Shown here piece after piece: positions 1-11,610 of a stretch of DNA of 64,000 nucleotides. The notes beneath the pieces are model-generated. The model saw nothing but the letters and a program-made list of their open reading frames with translations. It had not been told where the DNA came from and searched no databases. The number at the start of each line of letters is the position of its first letter. Position 1 is the stretch's first letter. The position numbers and the translations under genes are program-made. Source of the stretch: Caenorhabditis elegans (lineage: Eukaryota; Nematoda; Chromadorea; Rhabditida; Rhabditidae); the NCBI RefSeq assembly GCF_000002985.6, contig NC_003282.8, positions 9,734,001-9,798,000 of the forward strand. The letters run 5' to 3'.

Positions 1-3000
1 TTATCTGAAAAGAGTAAGAAAAAAATCAATAAATTTATTTTAAAAGTCTGATGTACAGAAATAATTAAACTTTTGGGTTACTGTAGTTCGCTAGAGCGAG
101 CTTACACTCAGAATGAGGCACTACAAATTGAAGAGAAAAGAAAATCGGCGAATGATGTTCTGGGACCTGAGTTCTGGAACTCTAATATTTTCTGGACCAA
201 ATGGTATAAAGCTGCCACACTCTAAAATTATAGCCAAAAAATAAGGTTATAAAATCTAAATTTCAAAAAAATGCTTTTCTCATTGCATCCATTCTTCTTT
301 TGTTTAACAGCCAAAAGTTGAGTTTCTAACTGGAAGAAAACACTTCTATATTGGTTTTTAATTGAATCAGTGACAAATAAATATAAAAAGGAAGCAGAAT
401 TCCAACATCAATGTCAAATGTGACATTTCCAAAAAAACTAGTAAAATTTTACACTACGATTGTCCAAAAACTGGTTGGATTTCCGCTTAATTCGGTTGTC
501 ACAGAGATTTATTTTATTTATATTTCTCGATTAAAAAAAAATTGGAAAAAGTTTGCGCACGATGACATGGCAAAATTAGAAATGCAGGTGTATTGATGCA
601 GGCTGTCAGCCAGAGAAAAAAGTTATAAATATTCGGGGGAAAGATTGGTGGAAAAAATGAAAAACAGGCGCAGAGAACTCAGATTTTCCGGTATTTTTTA
701 TATTACTTATTCCACAGAAACAAATATTTTTTGGTTATAAATCTTCACGATATACTTGGAAACATTCGCTGCGAGACTCGAAAGTTGTCAATGGAGCTAT
801 TTTGCAGTGTATAGTTTTTCAAAACATAGAATTAAATTTAATATTGAAAAGACAACTTTCCGGAAATGGAAAGCCTCGAAACTTTGAATAATTTGAAACA
901 AGAAAAATTGTTGGAAAAGACACATTTTTTTCGTTTTTCCAAATGTGATCTCATAAAATATTTGTGGAAGTGAGGGACGGAAAGAACGGAAATCTAGATA
1001 GCATTAGACGCAGAGAATCTATAAATAAAAGAGTATTTAGATGTGAGAGACATCAGACAACAATAGTGCACACTGATCTGATGATCTGAAGAGGGAAAGA
1101 TATCAGTATTGGGATGAATGGAATGTTGCAATATCAAGGAGCAAGGCAGAGAACACGAAAAGTGTAAATGTCAGAGAATTTTTTTTATTTTTGAGAATTA
1201 AAAAAATAAAAAACTACCGTGTCCATAGATAAATTTCGCATATTCATAAAAACTGGAAAAAAATTGAGATCTGCACTGTAGCTTTCTACAGTAATCATAA
1301 AACCGCATATATCATTGAAAAAGAAGAAAATTTAGAAAATACACTGTTGGATGAAATAAAGCAATGAATCAAACAAGTATTAATTAGAATTTTAATTTTT
1401 AGTTTCTAAAAATAACCATATGTGGGGTGTTTGGTGTACTATCCATTCCGTAGAACAAAAAGTACCGAACTTTTTTCTCTTCAAAAACCAAAAGTAAAAG
1501 AAAAGAAAGAGCAAGTTGATATGAGAGTAAAGTATGTTCTCGTCGTGTAGACCGGGATTTTTCAAGTGATATTCAAATAGAAACCACACAAAAACTCATA
1601 AAAGTGACGAAAAGATATAGTGACTCTTGTAGCCGAAAGCTTACTATTAGATATGATATGTAACTGGAATTAATTTTTAATTTTTATTTGAATCGAATAC
1701 ATATTTTCAGAAAAAGTTTGAAAGAAAATCCTTCCAAACAAGATCAAAAATCTACTAGACCTATTTTCAAACATACTTCTAATTCAGTTCCGAAAAAAAT
1801 TAACGAGCTAGACTTAAGATATCAGATAAATCCCCCGTATTTCTTCCTCAATGCACTTTATCCCATTTGATCATAAGAAAAAGTGAATTGAGAGAATGAC
1901 GGAAAAAGTTGGTAAGTGCATGGGGAATGAGGTGATAAGGTTGATTGATTTAGAGTGATAAGAGCGGAGAGAAACAGAGAAAATGAGAAACTAATGTGGG
2001 AAAATGGTGGAAAATAAGGTTTCACAACATGTTTTCTTATATTGTTGCCTTCACATATCTATAATCAATTTGCTCGTGACTGGGCGTCGAAAACAATGGG
2101 CTATAAAATCTACAGTAACCCGAATAAAATATAACTCATAAGATTTCAGTCAAAAATGGAATAAAATTATTATGATTTCAGAACAGTTCTCAGTTTCCTG
2201 GTTTGGGATTACGAGAAATTGTATTTTTTCAGGTTACAATAACAAAACAACTATCATTTACTATATATAAAGCGCTTATTCCGTTTGTCCATAGTTTGTA
2301 GTCTATGTAGTCTTTGTAGTCTGCGAAGTTTTAGCTCCTGGAGGGATGGTGAGTTGGGGTTAGTGTAAGGATATAGTCGGGGTACTGTAGTGGTACAATA
2401 GTGGTACGGTAGGAGTACTGTATGATTACGGTAGTTTCAGAAAAATTTGTTTTCAGCTCCAGAAGTCGGGGGCCGCGTCGAAGGTGCGGTCCACGGCTGG
2501 TTGAAAAATAAAGTGTGAACATATTTGAAAAGAGACTCTATAGTTTTTGGATTATCCGGATAATATATTTTCTTCTAGGAAATTCATGTCTTGTCTGGAT
2601 CGAGATTTCAATGATTCATTTTCATTTTATTCAAATTATAGGAACACGCAGTCAATATGATTTAGATTTTGTGGTGAATCATTCCAAGGCACTTTGTATT
2701 TATATTTACTACGACCTGAACATAATTTTAATTGAATTTGTTCAAATGCCTGTGAGGTTGTTTTTTCAGCTATTAAATAATGAAAGTTGTTTAAAAAAAT
2801 AAAACACAAAAAATGATTTGAGAATTACAAAAATTTGATAAACAAAAAAAAAAGTTTAAATTTAACTATTTGTATAATTTTGATAAATGGCATGTTCGAA
2901 TCTCTAGAATGTTAAAATTGAAGTATTCGAATTTTAAAAAAGTAGAGAACAATTTTCGTCAAGTACCAAAATGGTGAACGGCGAAATGAATGATATGGAA

Positions 3001-4509
3001 TTACCTAATTTTTGAAATAAAGTGAAACTTAATAGACACATGAAAACTTTGCAAAATAATCGCTAGATACAAATCTATCTATCTCTGCCCATTATCAAGT
3101 TTAATTAAATTGGTTTCAAACTGTTGTGTTGATAAAATGATTACACTCTAGAATTCCTTGCAAAAACAGTGTCCACAATTTGACAAGTGACTTTGTAAAA
3201 AACGAATTCAAGAATACAGTACAGAAAGGAAAACCGGAAATTGTTAGAAAATGTGTGAAAAATCGCACAAATTTTCGAGAAAAGAAAAAGCAAATAGACA
3301 ATTTGGTGACAACTGACTAATAGTTTTATCAGCACGAGACTCTTTTCATCTCTATCACTCTCTTCTTTCCAATGTATTCTTATTTTTTACTTTCCAATAA
3401 AATACGTATTTTCTCCTCTAAAACTCTTCAATTTTCAATGTCTCATCTGATTCCCAATCACATTAAATGTTATATATTAGTTGGTGGGCGATCAAGTATG
3501 TATGTGAAAATACAACGTAAACACAGACAATTCTTTGACCTACCCTTCGGACAAATTTTGAAGAAGTTTTGAGGTTTCGTCTCAGAAAATGGAATACAAG
3601 TATTGAAGACAAACGAAACATGTGACACAATGAAAAATTGGGTGGAAAATAATGGAAAGATAGGGGATTCTTTTGAATGTGAATAATGAAATAGTGATAA
3701 GATATGGGATGACTTTTAAAAGTTTACACTCTGACAATACGCTAGATATTGAACTTTGATATTACAGATTAAATGATCATTCGCTACCTTTTTTACTTTT
3801 TAAGTTTCTCCAGGTCAAGCGGTTTTCAATTTATTTTTTTTATTACTAAAAGAAGTCTCAAGTTCTCAAAAATCAAGAATTTCATCAGCTGTATGCGTAA
3901 CTTTGAAAACTGTTTATGTTCACTCTAAAGGATATGGTAGAGCCAATGGAAGTTTTGGCAGAATGAACTGAAAATATTGAATATCTCAATAAACTTTTTT
4001 GGCGAATTGTCAAATTTCGAATAGTTTAGACATTGTTTAAAATATTTAATTAATTGATCAACTTTACAATCATTATAGGTGATATTGATAGTGACTGTTT
4101 GTCCTTTTTTGAAAGTGAATAAAGCTATTTTTAAAAAATTGAAGCGTTTTTCTATAATATTTGATAATTTAAATATAAATTAAGATCAACTACGTTTTCG
4201 GCTTAACTCCGTTTCTTCCTATAAACATTTCAGACGCATCGCGATCTTATGCTAGAAGGAAGCTTTTGGATTTTATGCGAACTATACAAGAAAGAAAAAA
4301 ACTATTACAAAGTAGACCATTCCATTTCACAAGTGTTATTCCTAGTTTCCGCTATGAAGTTCAATAATTTCTTTTATCTGTTACGAATTACATAGAAAAA
4401 CAGCAACAAACAGCTACTGTAAAGTAGGCGTAAACCAGTTGGTCAAGTTCATTATCATTACATATTCTGTCCATAATCACATATCCTTAGACATTCATTT
4501 CTTCCTCAA
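1..4509. other. Gene-free stretch
   Basis: AT-rich sequence with stops in all frames and no chain of exons that I can support. Short runs of the worm-typical CTACAGTA/TACTGTAG kind occur near 70-90 and 2380-2450, and a microrepeat of TGTAGTCT lies near 2295-2325. A possible start exon (ATG at 1896 followed by a good GTAAGT-type donor at about 1911) has no convincing partner exon. The region may hold upstream regulatory DNA or outer exons of a gene beyond the left edge. Confidence 0.5.
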
Positions 4510-5220
4510 ATGCGATTCATTCTTCTCACCACATTTGTCACTTTGACAACATTTTTCCGATATTCTGATCAAGGTGGGAAGCTGTGAAAACAATTTTTTG
4601 GAAAAATTATGGTTATTCTCACAGTAGTAAATCCCTTCTTTGCAAAACTTTAGCATTTTGACTACTTCCACTTTTCGAACAAAATATTAGTTTCAACAGT
4701 ATTTTTCAGATTTTATTCAATAAACTTTCATTTTTCAAAAAAACATTCGTATTTGCCAAAAATTAACCCAATTTTTCAGTTAATCAAATTTTCAGCTGTT
4801 CGCCCTGTAACCCTATTTATTCATTTATTCGATGTAAAAGGAAAACGATCAACCATTCTGGATGAAGGATATAAGTATACTGTAGGTGAATTGAAGAGTA
4901 TGCTTGTCAAAGAGATTGATGTGTCCGGACATATTTTGAGACTTTATTTCGAAGGTTGGTTTTTGATGTAATTTTTTAAACTAAGCTGAAAAATATTCAA
5001 GTAATCTGTATTCAAAAATGCACGAAGAATACGAGAATCCGATGCTATTGATCTCGTTTTTATAGGTCAAGAACTCTGGATACCCGACCGTACTCTAGCA
5101 AGTTATCGAGTTCGTCCAGGAGATACTGTAGATATTTACCTGGAAAATATAGCAGAACAACTTGCAATCAAATTCGGAAATCAAGACAAAAGTCCAGACG
5201 GAAAATTGAGAGATGAATAA
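4510..5220 (+). CDS. Small secreted ubiquitin-like protein
   Basis: Three exons, 4510-4573, 4796-4954 and 5066-5220, join in phase to give 125 residues ending at TAA 5218-5220; an AATAAA follows at 5272. Residues 1-19 look like a signal peptide (MRFILLTTFVTLTTFFRYS). Residues 24-105 read as a beta-grasp ubiquitin-like domain: a first strand VTLFIHLFDVKGK, a helix around YTVGELKSMLVKEI, then LYFEGQELWIPDRTLASYRV and PGDTVDIYL, which matches the ubiquitin pattern of strand-helix-'TL.dY.v..gdt'. No C-terminal Gly-Gly is present, so conjugation like ubiquitin is unlikely. I know no named worm gene for it. The second exon has a nearby upstream acceptor (4779), but that choice breaks the frame. The family call rests on fold pattern only. 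Confidence 0.72.
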
Positions 5221-5563
5221 TCAAGTTCCAATCGTACAGAAAAAACGCAATATTTCGGAATGCAATATTTTAATAAATTTTAAACTAATTCTTATAAACG
5301 TTTTGAACACTTCTTCCGAATATTTAAAGCTGAAAGGGAGAACTTTGGCGCTTTCTATCAATGTCCCATGATAAGCAGATGCTTTAGTGTTGTATTCGAG
5401 ATTGGCTAAAGAAGTATTATAAGACACATGCAGTTAGTTTTTTGAGTTGGGATGCGTTTAAATTACAGACTATTACAGGAATTGGTGAGATGATACGACA
5501 TGAAATCATAAGGTTTGCAATTAGACCGAGTTTTTTCACATGAAATAATGAGTAGTTAAGGAA

Positions 5564-6854
5564 TCAATTGATCAGCACGCTTTTCACGATCATTGCAGTC
5601 ACCAGGTATGGATCACAATTCGACGATGGACGGCGGTCTTCGAGATATCCCTGTAAAATATATTATTGTTTTATTAAGGGTTTACTGAAACTAACTCTTC
5701 CTTCATCAGCAACTTGACGTGGGATACGAACTGAGCAAGCACGATTAGCAATTCCCCAGGAGAATTGGTCGGCTTGACTGGTCTCATGCCGCCCAGTGAG
5801 TCGGCGCAAATTATCATGTCCTCCATTTGGATCGTATACTTTCATGGCTTCTGAATGAGTCTTTTTAAGTCCCTCCATAGCTGCGATAATAGTTTCCAAT
5901 CCATCTGGTCGACGCATATCAATCGTTGAGAAGTTTGTATGACAGCCAGCGCCGTTCCAATCGCCCATTGTAACGCGTGGTTTGGGGTCAAGAGAGACGC
6001 AAACTCCGAACTGTTCGGCAACTCTAAAAAATCAACATTACAATGAGTTTTTCTTGCAAAAGTTACAATGTGAAACATTTGACAGAATTTGAAAATTACC
6101 TGTGCAATATGTATCTAGCCATCCACAGCTGATCGCCCATTTCAATACCCAGGCAAGTACCAATTTGGAACTCCCATTGTCCTGGAGTGACCTCCGCGTT
6201 CGATCCGAATATGGTGATTCCTGCGTGGAGACAAGCACGATAATGAGTCTCAACGACTTCACGACCAAATGCACGATCGGCCCCAATACCGCAGTAATAC
6301 TTTCCTTGTGGTGCAGGATACCCGTGTTTCGGCCAGCCGAGTGGATGTTCGTCTCTGTCGACAATCAAGTATTCCTGCTCCATTCCGAACCAGGGTTGCT
6401 GATCGGAAACCTTCTTCATGAGTTCCGCACACATTTGTCGGTGATTGGTGGCTGGAAAAATAAAACGGTTTAGAAAAAGCTCACAAAATTAATTCAGGGT
6501 AAAATTTTATTTACCTGTGGGCTTCATCTCATGATCTAAGGTGTCGCACATCACAAGAACGTTCAATCCTCCAAGGAACGGATCAGGGAACACTGCCACC
6601 GGTCTCAGATAACGATCAGAATTGAGGCCATCAGCTTGTCCAGTCGAAGATCCATCGTAATTCCAGATCGGATACTCGGACAAATATTGCGGTTTTGTGT
6701 TGATAGTACGTGTTTTGGCACGAAGATGTTCACCAGTTCCATCAATCCAAACATATGTAGCTTGGCATTTTGTTGGATGAGCTGGAAGTCCCATGAAGTG
6801 ATCGATGGTTGCCTGGCCGAGCGGAAGACGGGTCTCGTAGTTGAGGTGGGACAT
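5564..6854 (-). CDS. gln-6: Glutamine synthetase
   Basis: Four exons on the minus strand: 6515-6854, 6100-6451, 5696-6023 and 5564-5650, which join in phase to 368 residues, the usual eukaryotic type II glutamine synthetase length. It makes glutamine from glutamate, ammonia and ATP in the cytosol. Visible signatures are [10 protein letters not shown] (substrate-binding beta-grasp domain), [17 protein letters not shown] (metal/glutamate site), the stretch from [13 protein letters not shown] through [14 protein letters not shown] (ATP site), [11 protein letters not shown], and the C-terminal [24 protein letters not shown] acceptor about 45 nt upstream of the ATG suggests trans-splicing or a 5' UTR intron. 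No catalytic motif is lost. The symbol gln-6 (C28D4.3) comes from recalled map position; C. elegans has several gln paralogues, so the family call is much firmer than the symbol. Confidence 0.93.
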
Positions 6855-6963
6855 GTTGTCTGACGAGATAATACCCGAGGGGCTGGCTTTGAAGGCTGAA
6901 AAATTAAATTCAGAGATGAATAGAAATTCAGAAGAACACTACAAAAAAAGGAAGGATATGAAT

Positions 6964-7270
6964 GGTGCGTCCATAGTCTGCGGAAAACGGGAAATTCCCG
7001 CGTGCGGAAGCGTCCATAGTCTGCGGAAAAAAACAAGGAGTTTCTCGCTTTGTTATTGGTCAATTTCAAAATAGTGGGCGTGTTCAACCGATTAGAGGCT
7101 GTAAAATTTTAAGCTGAGCAATGGGAAAACAAGAAACAACAGCTGATTGGTTGGCCACGCCTACTTTTTTGAATTTTGAGGAAAAAAAGCGAGGAACTCC
7201 GGTTTTTCCACAGACTATGGACGCTTCCGCACGCGGGAAATTCCCGTTTTCCGCAGACTATGGACGCACC
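6964..7270. repeat. Palindromic MITE-like element upstream of glutamine synthetase
   Basis: The left end (6964-7030) and right end (7204-7270) are near-perfect inverted copies of about 67 bp, beginning GGTGCGTCCATAGTCTGCGG and ending in its reverse complement. Inside each arm the block TCCATAGTCTGCGGAAAA occurs twice, separated by GGGAAATTCCCGCGTGCGG. The unique middle is about 170 bp. It has no coding capacity. Size and structure fit a foldback DNA transposon derivative. It sits about 70 bp upstream of the first acceptor of the glutamine synthetase gene, in its presumed promoter. Confidence 0.85.
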
Positions 7271-7896
7271 AGAATAATAAACTGATTAATGAATTTCGAA
7301 ATACACAGCTCACCATCGAAACAGCAAAACAAAAAATATGCCGCGCGCGCAGCACTTTGAGATCAAAATTCTTTTGCGAGATAAGAAAAAAAATTGCGGG
7401 GGAGCACGTTTGCATCAGGAAAAAAATCCGAGACAGGAAACTGTGAAATTTTGCGAGAAAAAAAGCAGCAAAAGTAACTAAAAGGGCAGTGTTTAAAATA
7501 ATTTCGATGTTTGCTTTCAAAAGTGTCGAAATCACTGGCTAATTGTCTGAAAAGACCGAATTTCATAATATTATGATTCTAATATTTCATATGAAACTGC
7601 TTGAAAACTTTTCATAAAAAAATTAATGAAGGATCAAAAAATGGCCTCAAATTAGTTAAAACTTGAAATTTGACAGACCTGTCAATGTCGCACCGGCCGA
7701 AAACATTTTTTTTGAAATCACTGTCAAATTTTGAGTATGCAAGTAATTATTTTGCGTTTTCAACTTCATTTTGGTACTTTAAAGTCGATGGACGGCGAGA
7801 TTTTTATGTGATTATGATTCACCAGCTAGCAGATTCAATTTGTCAAGATAATCATTTAAAAAAAATAAAATTTTAATTTAATTATTCATTATCAGT
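7271..7896. other. Intergenic DNA between GNAT-like copy 1 and glutamine synthetase
   Basis: The two flanking genes are both on the minus strand, so this holds the 3' flank of glutamine synthetase's upstream region and the 3' end of the first array gene. A short GC patch (GCCGCGCGCGC, about 7340-7350) is the only compositional feature. No ORF with a plausible start, codon use or splice sites is visible. Confidence 0.6.
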
Positions 7897-9112
7897 TCAA
7901 ATTGCACAAGTAGTGTACGGTGCATTCGCGAATGCCTTCTTGTAGTTAATAATTGGAGAGTGAGTTTCGTAAGTCAAATATCCCATGATTTCCTTTCTTA
8001 TTGGATTTTTAACAAAGGGTTGAATCCATCTAAAAATAAAATGAAAATTGAGATATCATAAAACAAAAACTAACTCAAATCCTCCTTCACATTGATCGAT
8101 TGATCTTATTTGGAATCTCAAAAGCTTCTTGTCATTGAGTGGAATTTCTTTTAAAATGCTTTTGAATATTGCCTGAGCCACTTTACTATCATCAGCATAT
8201 AGTGGAGTCAATACACATTCACCAGATGGATAGATGATCACATTTCCAAATCCAATCACTTTTCCATTATTGTCGTATGCTACCTAAAGATGTTCAATTG
8301 ATAAAACTCAAATTTTGAAACAAACCTTTCCAAAACCTTCAGGATCTCTAAGAAGATTTAACAGTTTCACAATATACATATTTGGTGCCTCCGTTGCATT
8401 TTTAAGGAATATTCCATCAAGATTCAAGTCGTCAGGAACCTGCATCTCATCTGGCTTGTAATATGAAACATTCTGAATATGTCCAGCATCATTTTGTCCA
8501 TGCATTTTCTTCCATAAGTTCATCGAAGTAGGCATGCATTGAGCAACAGCATTATCTGATTGATTACGAATTCTGAGCTTCTCAATATAATCAGTCAATA
8601 TCATGCTATCAACTCCACGATAATCTGCATCAATCCAAAACATTCCACGATATTGATGATTTGTGTCATTGTTTGATGGTATCGGTGGGAAGGTGATGAC
8701 GTGGGATGTTTGAATTATTTTGTTAGTTCCCTTTGGGCAAGTAAACCACAGAGCATAACGGCCTTCAAATGACTTCATCCACATTGAAATGTCGTTTCTT
8801 TTGAAGTTCAAACGTTGATTTCCGTACTGAAATGCATCTGAGCTCATATATGATTAAATTAAAACAAATGAACATTTTCAACTTCTCAATGTAGTCTTTA
8901 TGCCAGACTTCTCGCAACTCCTGAAAATGACTTACCACTTTCATATACTCATCAATCATTTTCTCATCAGGATTGATTATAAAATCAACATTTTGAAGTG
9001 TAAGTGTATCTCTTGGTTTTCCATCCACAGTTTTGTACTTGATTGTCCTGAGTGAACTGGCACTATTCGAAGAAACTTTCGTGAGATGGCGGCCAAGAGA
9101 TTTGAAGAGCAT
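7897..9112 (-). CDS. GNAT-like (DUF1248-type) protein, array copy 1
   Basis: Exons 8936-9112, 8326-8826, 8075-8283 and 7897-8029 join in phase to 339 residues. It is the most divergent of four tandem paralogues. The C-terminal third (IGFGNVIIYPSGEC then LTPLYADDSKVAQAIFKSIL) resembles the acetyl-CoA-binding half of GNAT N-acyltransferases; I assign the Caenorhabditis-expanded DUF1248-type family by recall. The N-terminus (MLFKSLGRHLTKVSSNSASS) is basic, serine-rich and without acidic residues, as in mitochondrial presequences. Relative to the other copies it lacks 13 codons in exon 2 just before LLNLLRDPEGFGKV, without breaking the frame. Its first intron is 109 nt rather than 48 nt. The C-terminus is EIMGYLTYETHSPIIN-type, unlike the others. 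Substrate unknown. Confidence 0.82.
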
Positions 9113-9220
9113 TCAAGTCGAATTGGGCAAGTCTAGTTTTATGAATTAATCGGAAAAATCGAAAACATAAAAGTAAAATAAAAAAGGTTAACCGAACACG
9201 CAAGGTCTTCGAAGGTTCTA

Positions 9221-9226
9221 CACGTG
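9221..9226. promoter_or_regulatory. CACGTG E-box in conserved upstream block, copy 1
   Basis: This lies 109 bp upstream of the copy 1 start codon. It is part of a block (about 9185-9226) of the form GGTTAACCGAACACG, then AGGTCTTCGAAGGTTCTACA, which recurs upstream of copy 2 (about 11040-11080). Its first part recurs upstream of copy 3. Binding by a bHLH factor is inference. Confidence 0.4.
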
Positions 9227-9787
9227 GGAAACTATTCTAAAATCTCAAAATCTTATAAACATTCTAAACACTAATCACTTGGAACTGGCTGCATATGATT
9301 TGTTGGTATTGTATCGTTCAAAAAACGTTTTTGGATCAAGCAATTCTCTGTTATCCGTTCAATTTTTCAGTGATTATTTTTGATCTAGTTGCACTTGTTC
9401 ATTTTGATTGCTTCCTAGTTTTCGATTCAAATATGCATGTTCGAGTAAGACCATCTTTGGAACACGTTTCTGCACACATTTTCTGTTCAGTCTTTCTTGG
9501 TTTTGTCGTGCAGGATCCAGTTCATTTCGGTTTTCATATCGGATGAATACTGACTTTTCTCGTGCACGAACCCTGAGTCCACGTATCACTTCTATCTTGT
9601 CTCGGATATCTGCCAATCTTACATGGGATTAATTTTCTGAAGAACATAGACAAAAATCCCAGTCTTTAAAGATACAATTCACTTCTGCTCACTTTCTTCA
9701 GTGTGTTTCTTGGAGAAACTATGTCTGCTCTCAGCAAAAAAGGCAACAAAAATTGTAAAGAATTAAAAAATAGTTTTATCACTTGTA

Positions 9788-10983
9788 TCAAATTGCGCAG
9801 GTGGTATATGGTGTATTTGAATAAGTTTTCTTGTAGTTGACGGTCGGATGATGAGGAATGCCACACATGTATCCCATGATTTCCTTTCTTATCGGTCTTC
9901 TGACAAAGGGCTGGATCCATCTAAAAAGCAATTCTAATTGAGATGTCATAATACTGATTTATACTCAAATCCCCCGTCACATTGATCGATTGATCTAATT
10001 TGGAATCTATGTTCCTTCTTGCCATTGAGTGGAATTTCTTTTAAAATGCTTTTGAATATCGCCTGAGCCACTTTACTATCATCAGCATATAGTGGAGTCA
10101 ATACACATTCACCAGATGGATAGATGATCACATTTCCAAATCCAATCACTTTTCCATTATTGTCGTATGCTACCTAAAGATGTTCAATTGATAAAACTCA
10201 ACTTTTGAAACAAACCTTTCCAAAACCTTCAGGATCTCTAAGAAGATTTAACATGTACTTGGATCTTTCATATGGAAACACAGTGTTATCATATTTCACA
10301 ATATCCATATCTGGTACCTCCGTTGCATTTTTAAGGAATATTCCATCAAGATTCAAGTCTTCAGGAATCTGCATCTCATCTGGCTTGTAATAGGAAACGT
10401 ACATGATATGCTGGTAATTATTAGTTCCATATATTTTTTTGATCATGTTAGCCGCTGGTGGCAAATACGTGCCGACATTATTATCCGATTGATTTCGAGC
10501 TCTGAGTTTTTCTATGTAGTCCATAATTTCCATACTATCCTTTCCACGATAATCGGGATCAATCCAGAAAAATCCATGATACTGATGGAGAATATCATTG
10601 TGAGAAGGCAATGGTGGGAAATTCAATACATGTGACATTTGGACTATCTTGTTAGTTCCTTTCAGACATACAAGCCACAGAGAGTAACTATCTTTGAAAG
10701 ATTTTCTCCAAATATCAATATCATTCCTCTTGAAGTTCAACCGCTGATTTCCGTACTGAAACATTATATTTAACTGCACTTGTGCAACTTGAAAATGTCT
10801 TACCACTTTCATGTACTCATCAACCATCTTCTCATCAGGATCAATTACAAAATCTACATTATGAATTGTCAGTGCATCTCTTGGTTTTCCATCAACAGTC
10901 TTGAATGTGATGGAACTGATTGACTTCACTGATGAAGAAATCTTCGTGAGCTTACGGCCAATGGCTAGGGATTTAGAGAGCAT
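9788..10983 (-). CDS. GNAT-like (DUF1248-type) protein, array copy 2
   Basis: Exons 10804-10983, 10216-10755, 9965-10173 and 9788-9920 give 353 residues. It has the same architecture as its neighbours: a probable mitochondrial presequence (residues 1-30, MLSKSLAIGRKLTKISSSVK, no acidic residue), a conserved KTVDGKPRDALT segment, a central domain, and the GNAT-like core with PLYADDSKVAQ around residues 250-285. The first intron is only 48 nt, is a multiple of three and has no stop, so its retention would just insert 16 residues. Exon 2 is almost identical to copy 3 over its first half; the segment around ANMIKKIYGTNNYQ is nearer to copy 4. Function unknown; N-acyltransferase is inferred from the fold pattern. 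Confidence 0.85.
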
Positions 10984-11610
10984 TTAAGTAGATTTTTGCA
11001 AATCTAGTTTTTTTAATTGAACAGAAATTGGAACTGTTAAAGGTTAGTCGAACACGTAAGGTCTCCGAAGGTTCTACATGTCACGTTAGAAACAGTTTTA
11101 AAAATTAATCAATTGAGACTATGGTTTGTATTATATATTTAGATCAATTTTTCGAACACGCAATTATTTAATACCCGTTTACTTTTTTTGTGATTCTTTT
11201 TGACCTACATAATTGCCATCTAAAACGTTCATTTTGATTGCTTCCTGGTTTTTGCTTAAAATAAACAAGTTTGGATGAGACCATCTTTTCAAAAAGTTTC
11301 TATAGCGATCAGGCCTTGTCTGTTGTCTTTAATCATGCACCTACACAGGATTCACATCTCAATTTGGTTTTCTACCCAACACGTGAATGATGACTCTCCT
11401 CGTGTACGTTTCCGAAATCTTTGTTTCACTGATAAATTTTGACTCAGTCCGTCTTTGATAGGATCAATTTTCTAAAGAGCACAAAGCTTATTTAATGCGT
11501 TTCCTGGACTTTGTCTGATCTCCACAAAAATCAAAAATAAATTCTTAATGGGTTTTGTTCAAATCGTTTTATCGGACTCATACAATATCTCCAGATCAAT
11601 CGTTTTCCGC

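Noticed and set aside
4753-4795. Extension of the ubiquitin-like exon upstream to a non-ATG start or use of the acceptor at 4779
   Set aside because: Using 4779 changes the frame and destroys the domain; the 4510 exon with a signal peptide joins in phase at 4796.
6102-6473. Plus-strand frame opposite glutamine synthetase exon 2
   Set aside because: Antisense shadow; the minus frame carries all enzyme motifs.
9374-9632. Overlapping frames on both strands between array copies 1 and 2
   Set aside because: Composition and lack of splice or start signals suggest chance frames in intergenic DNA.
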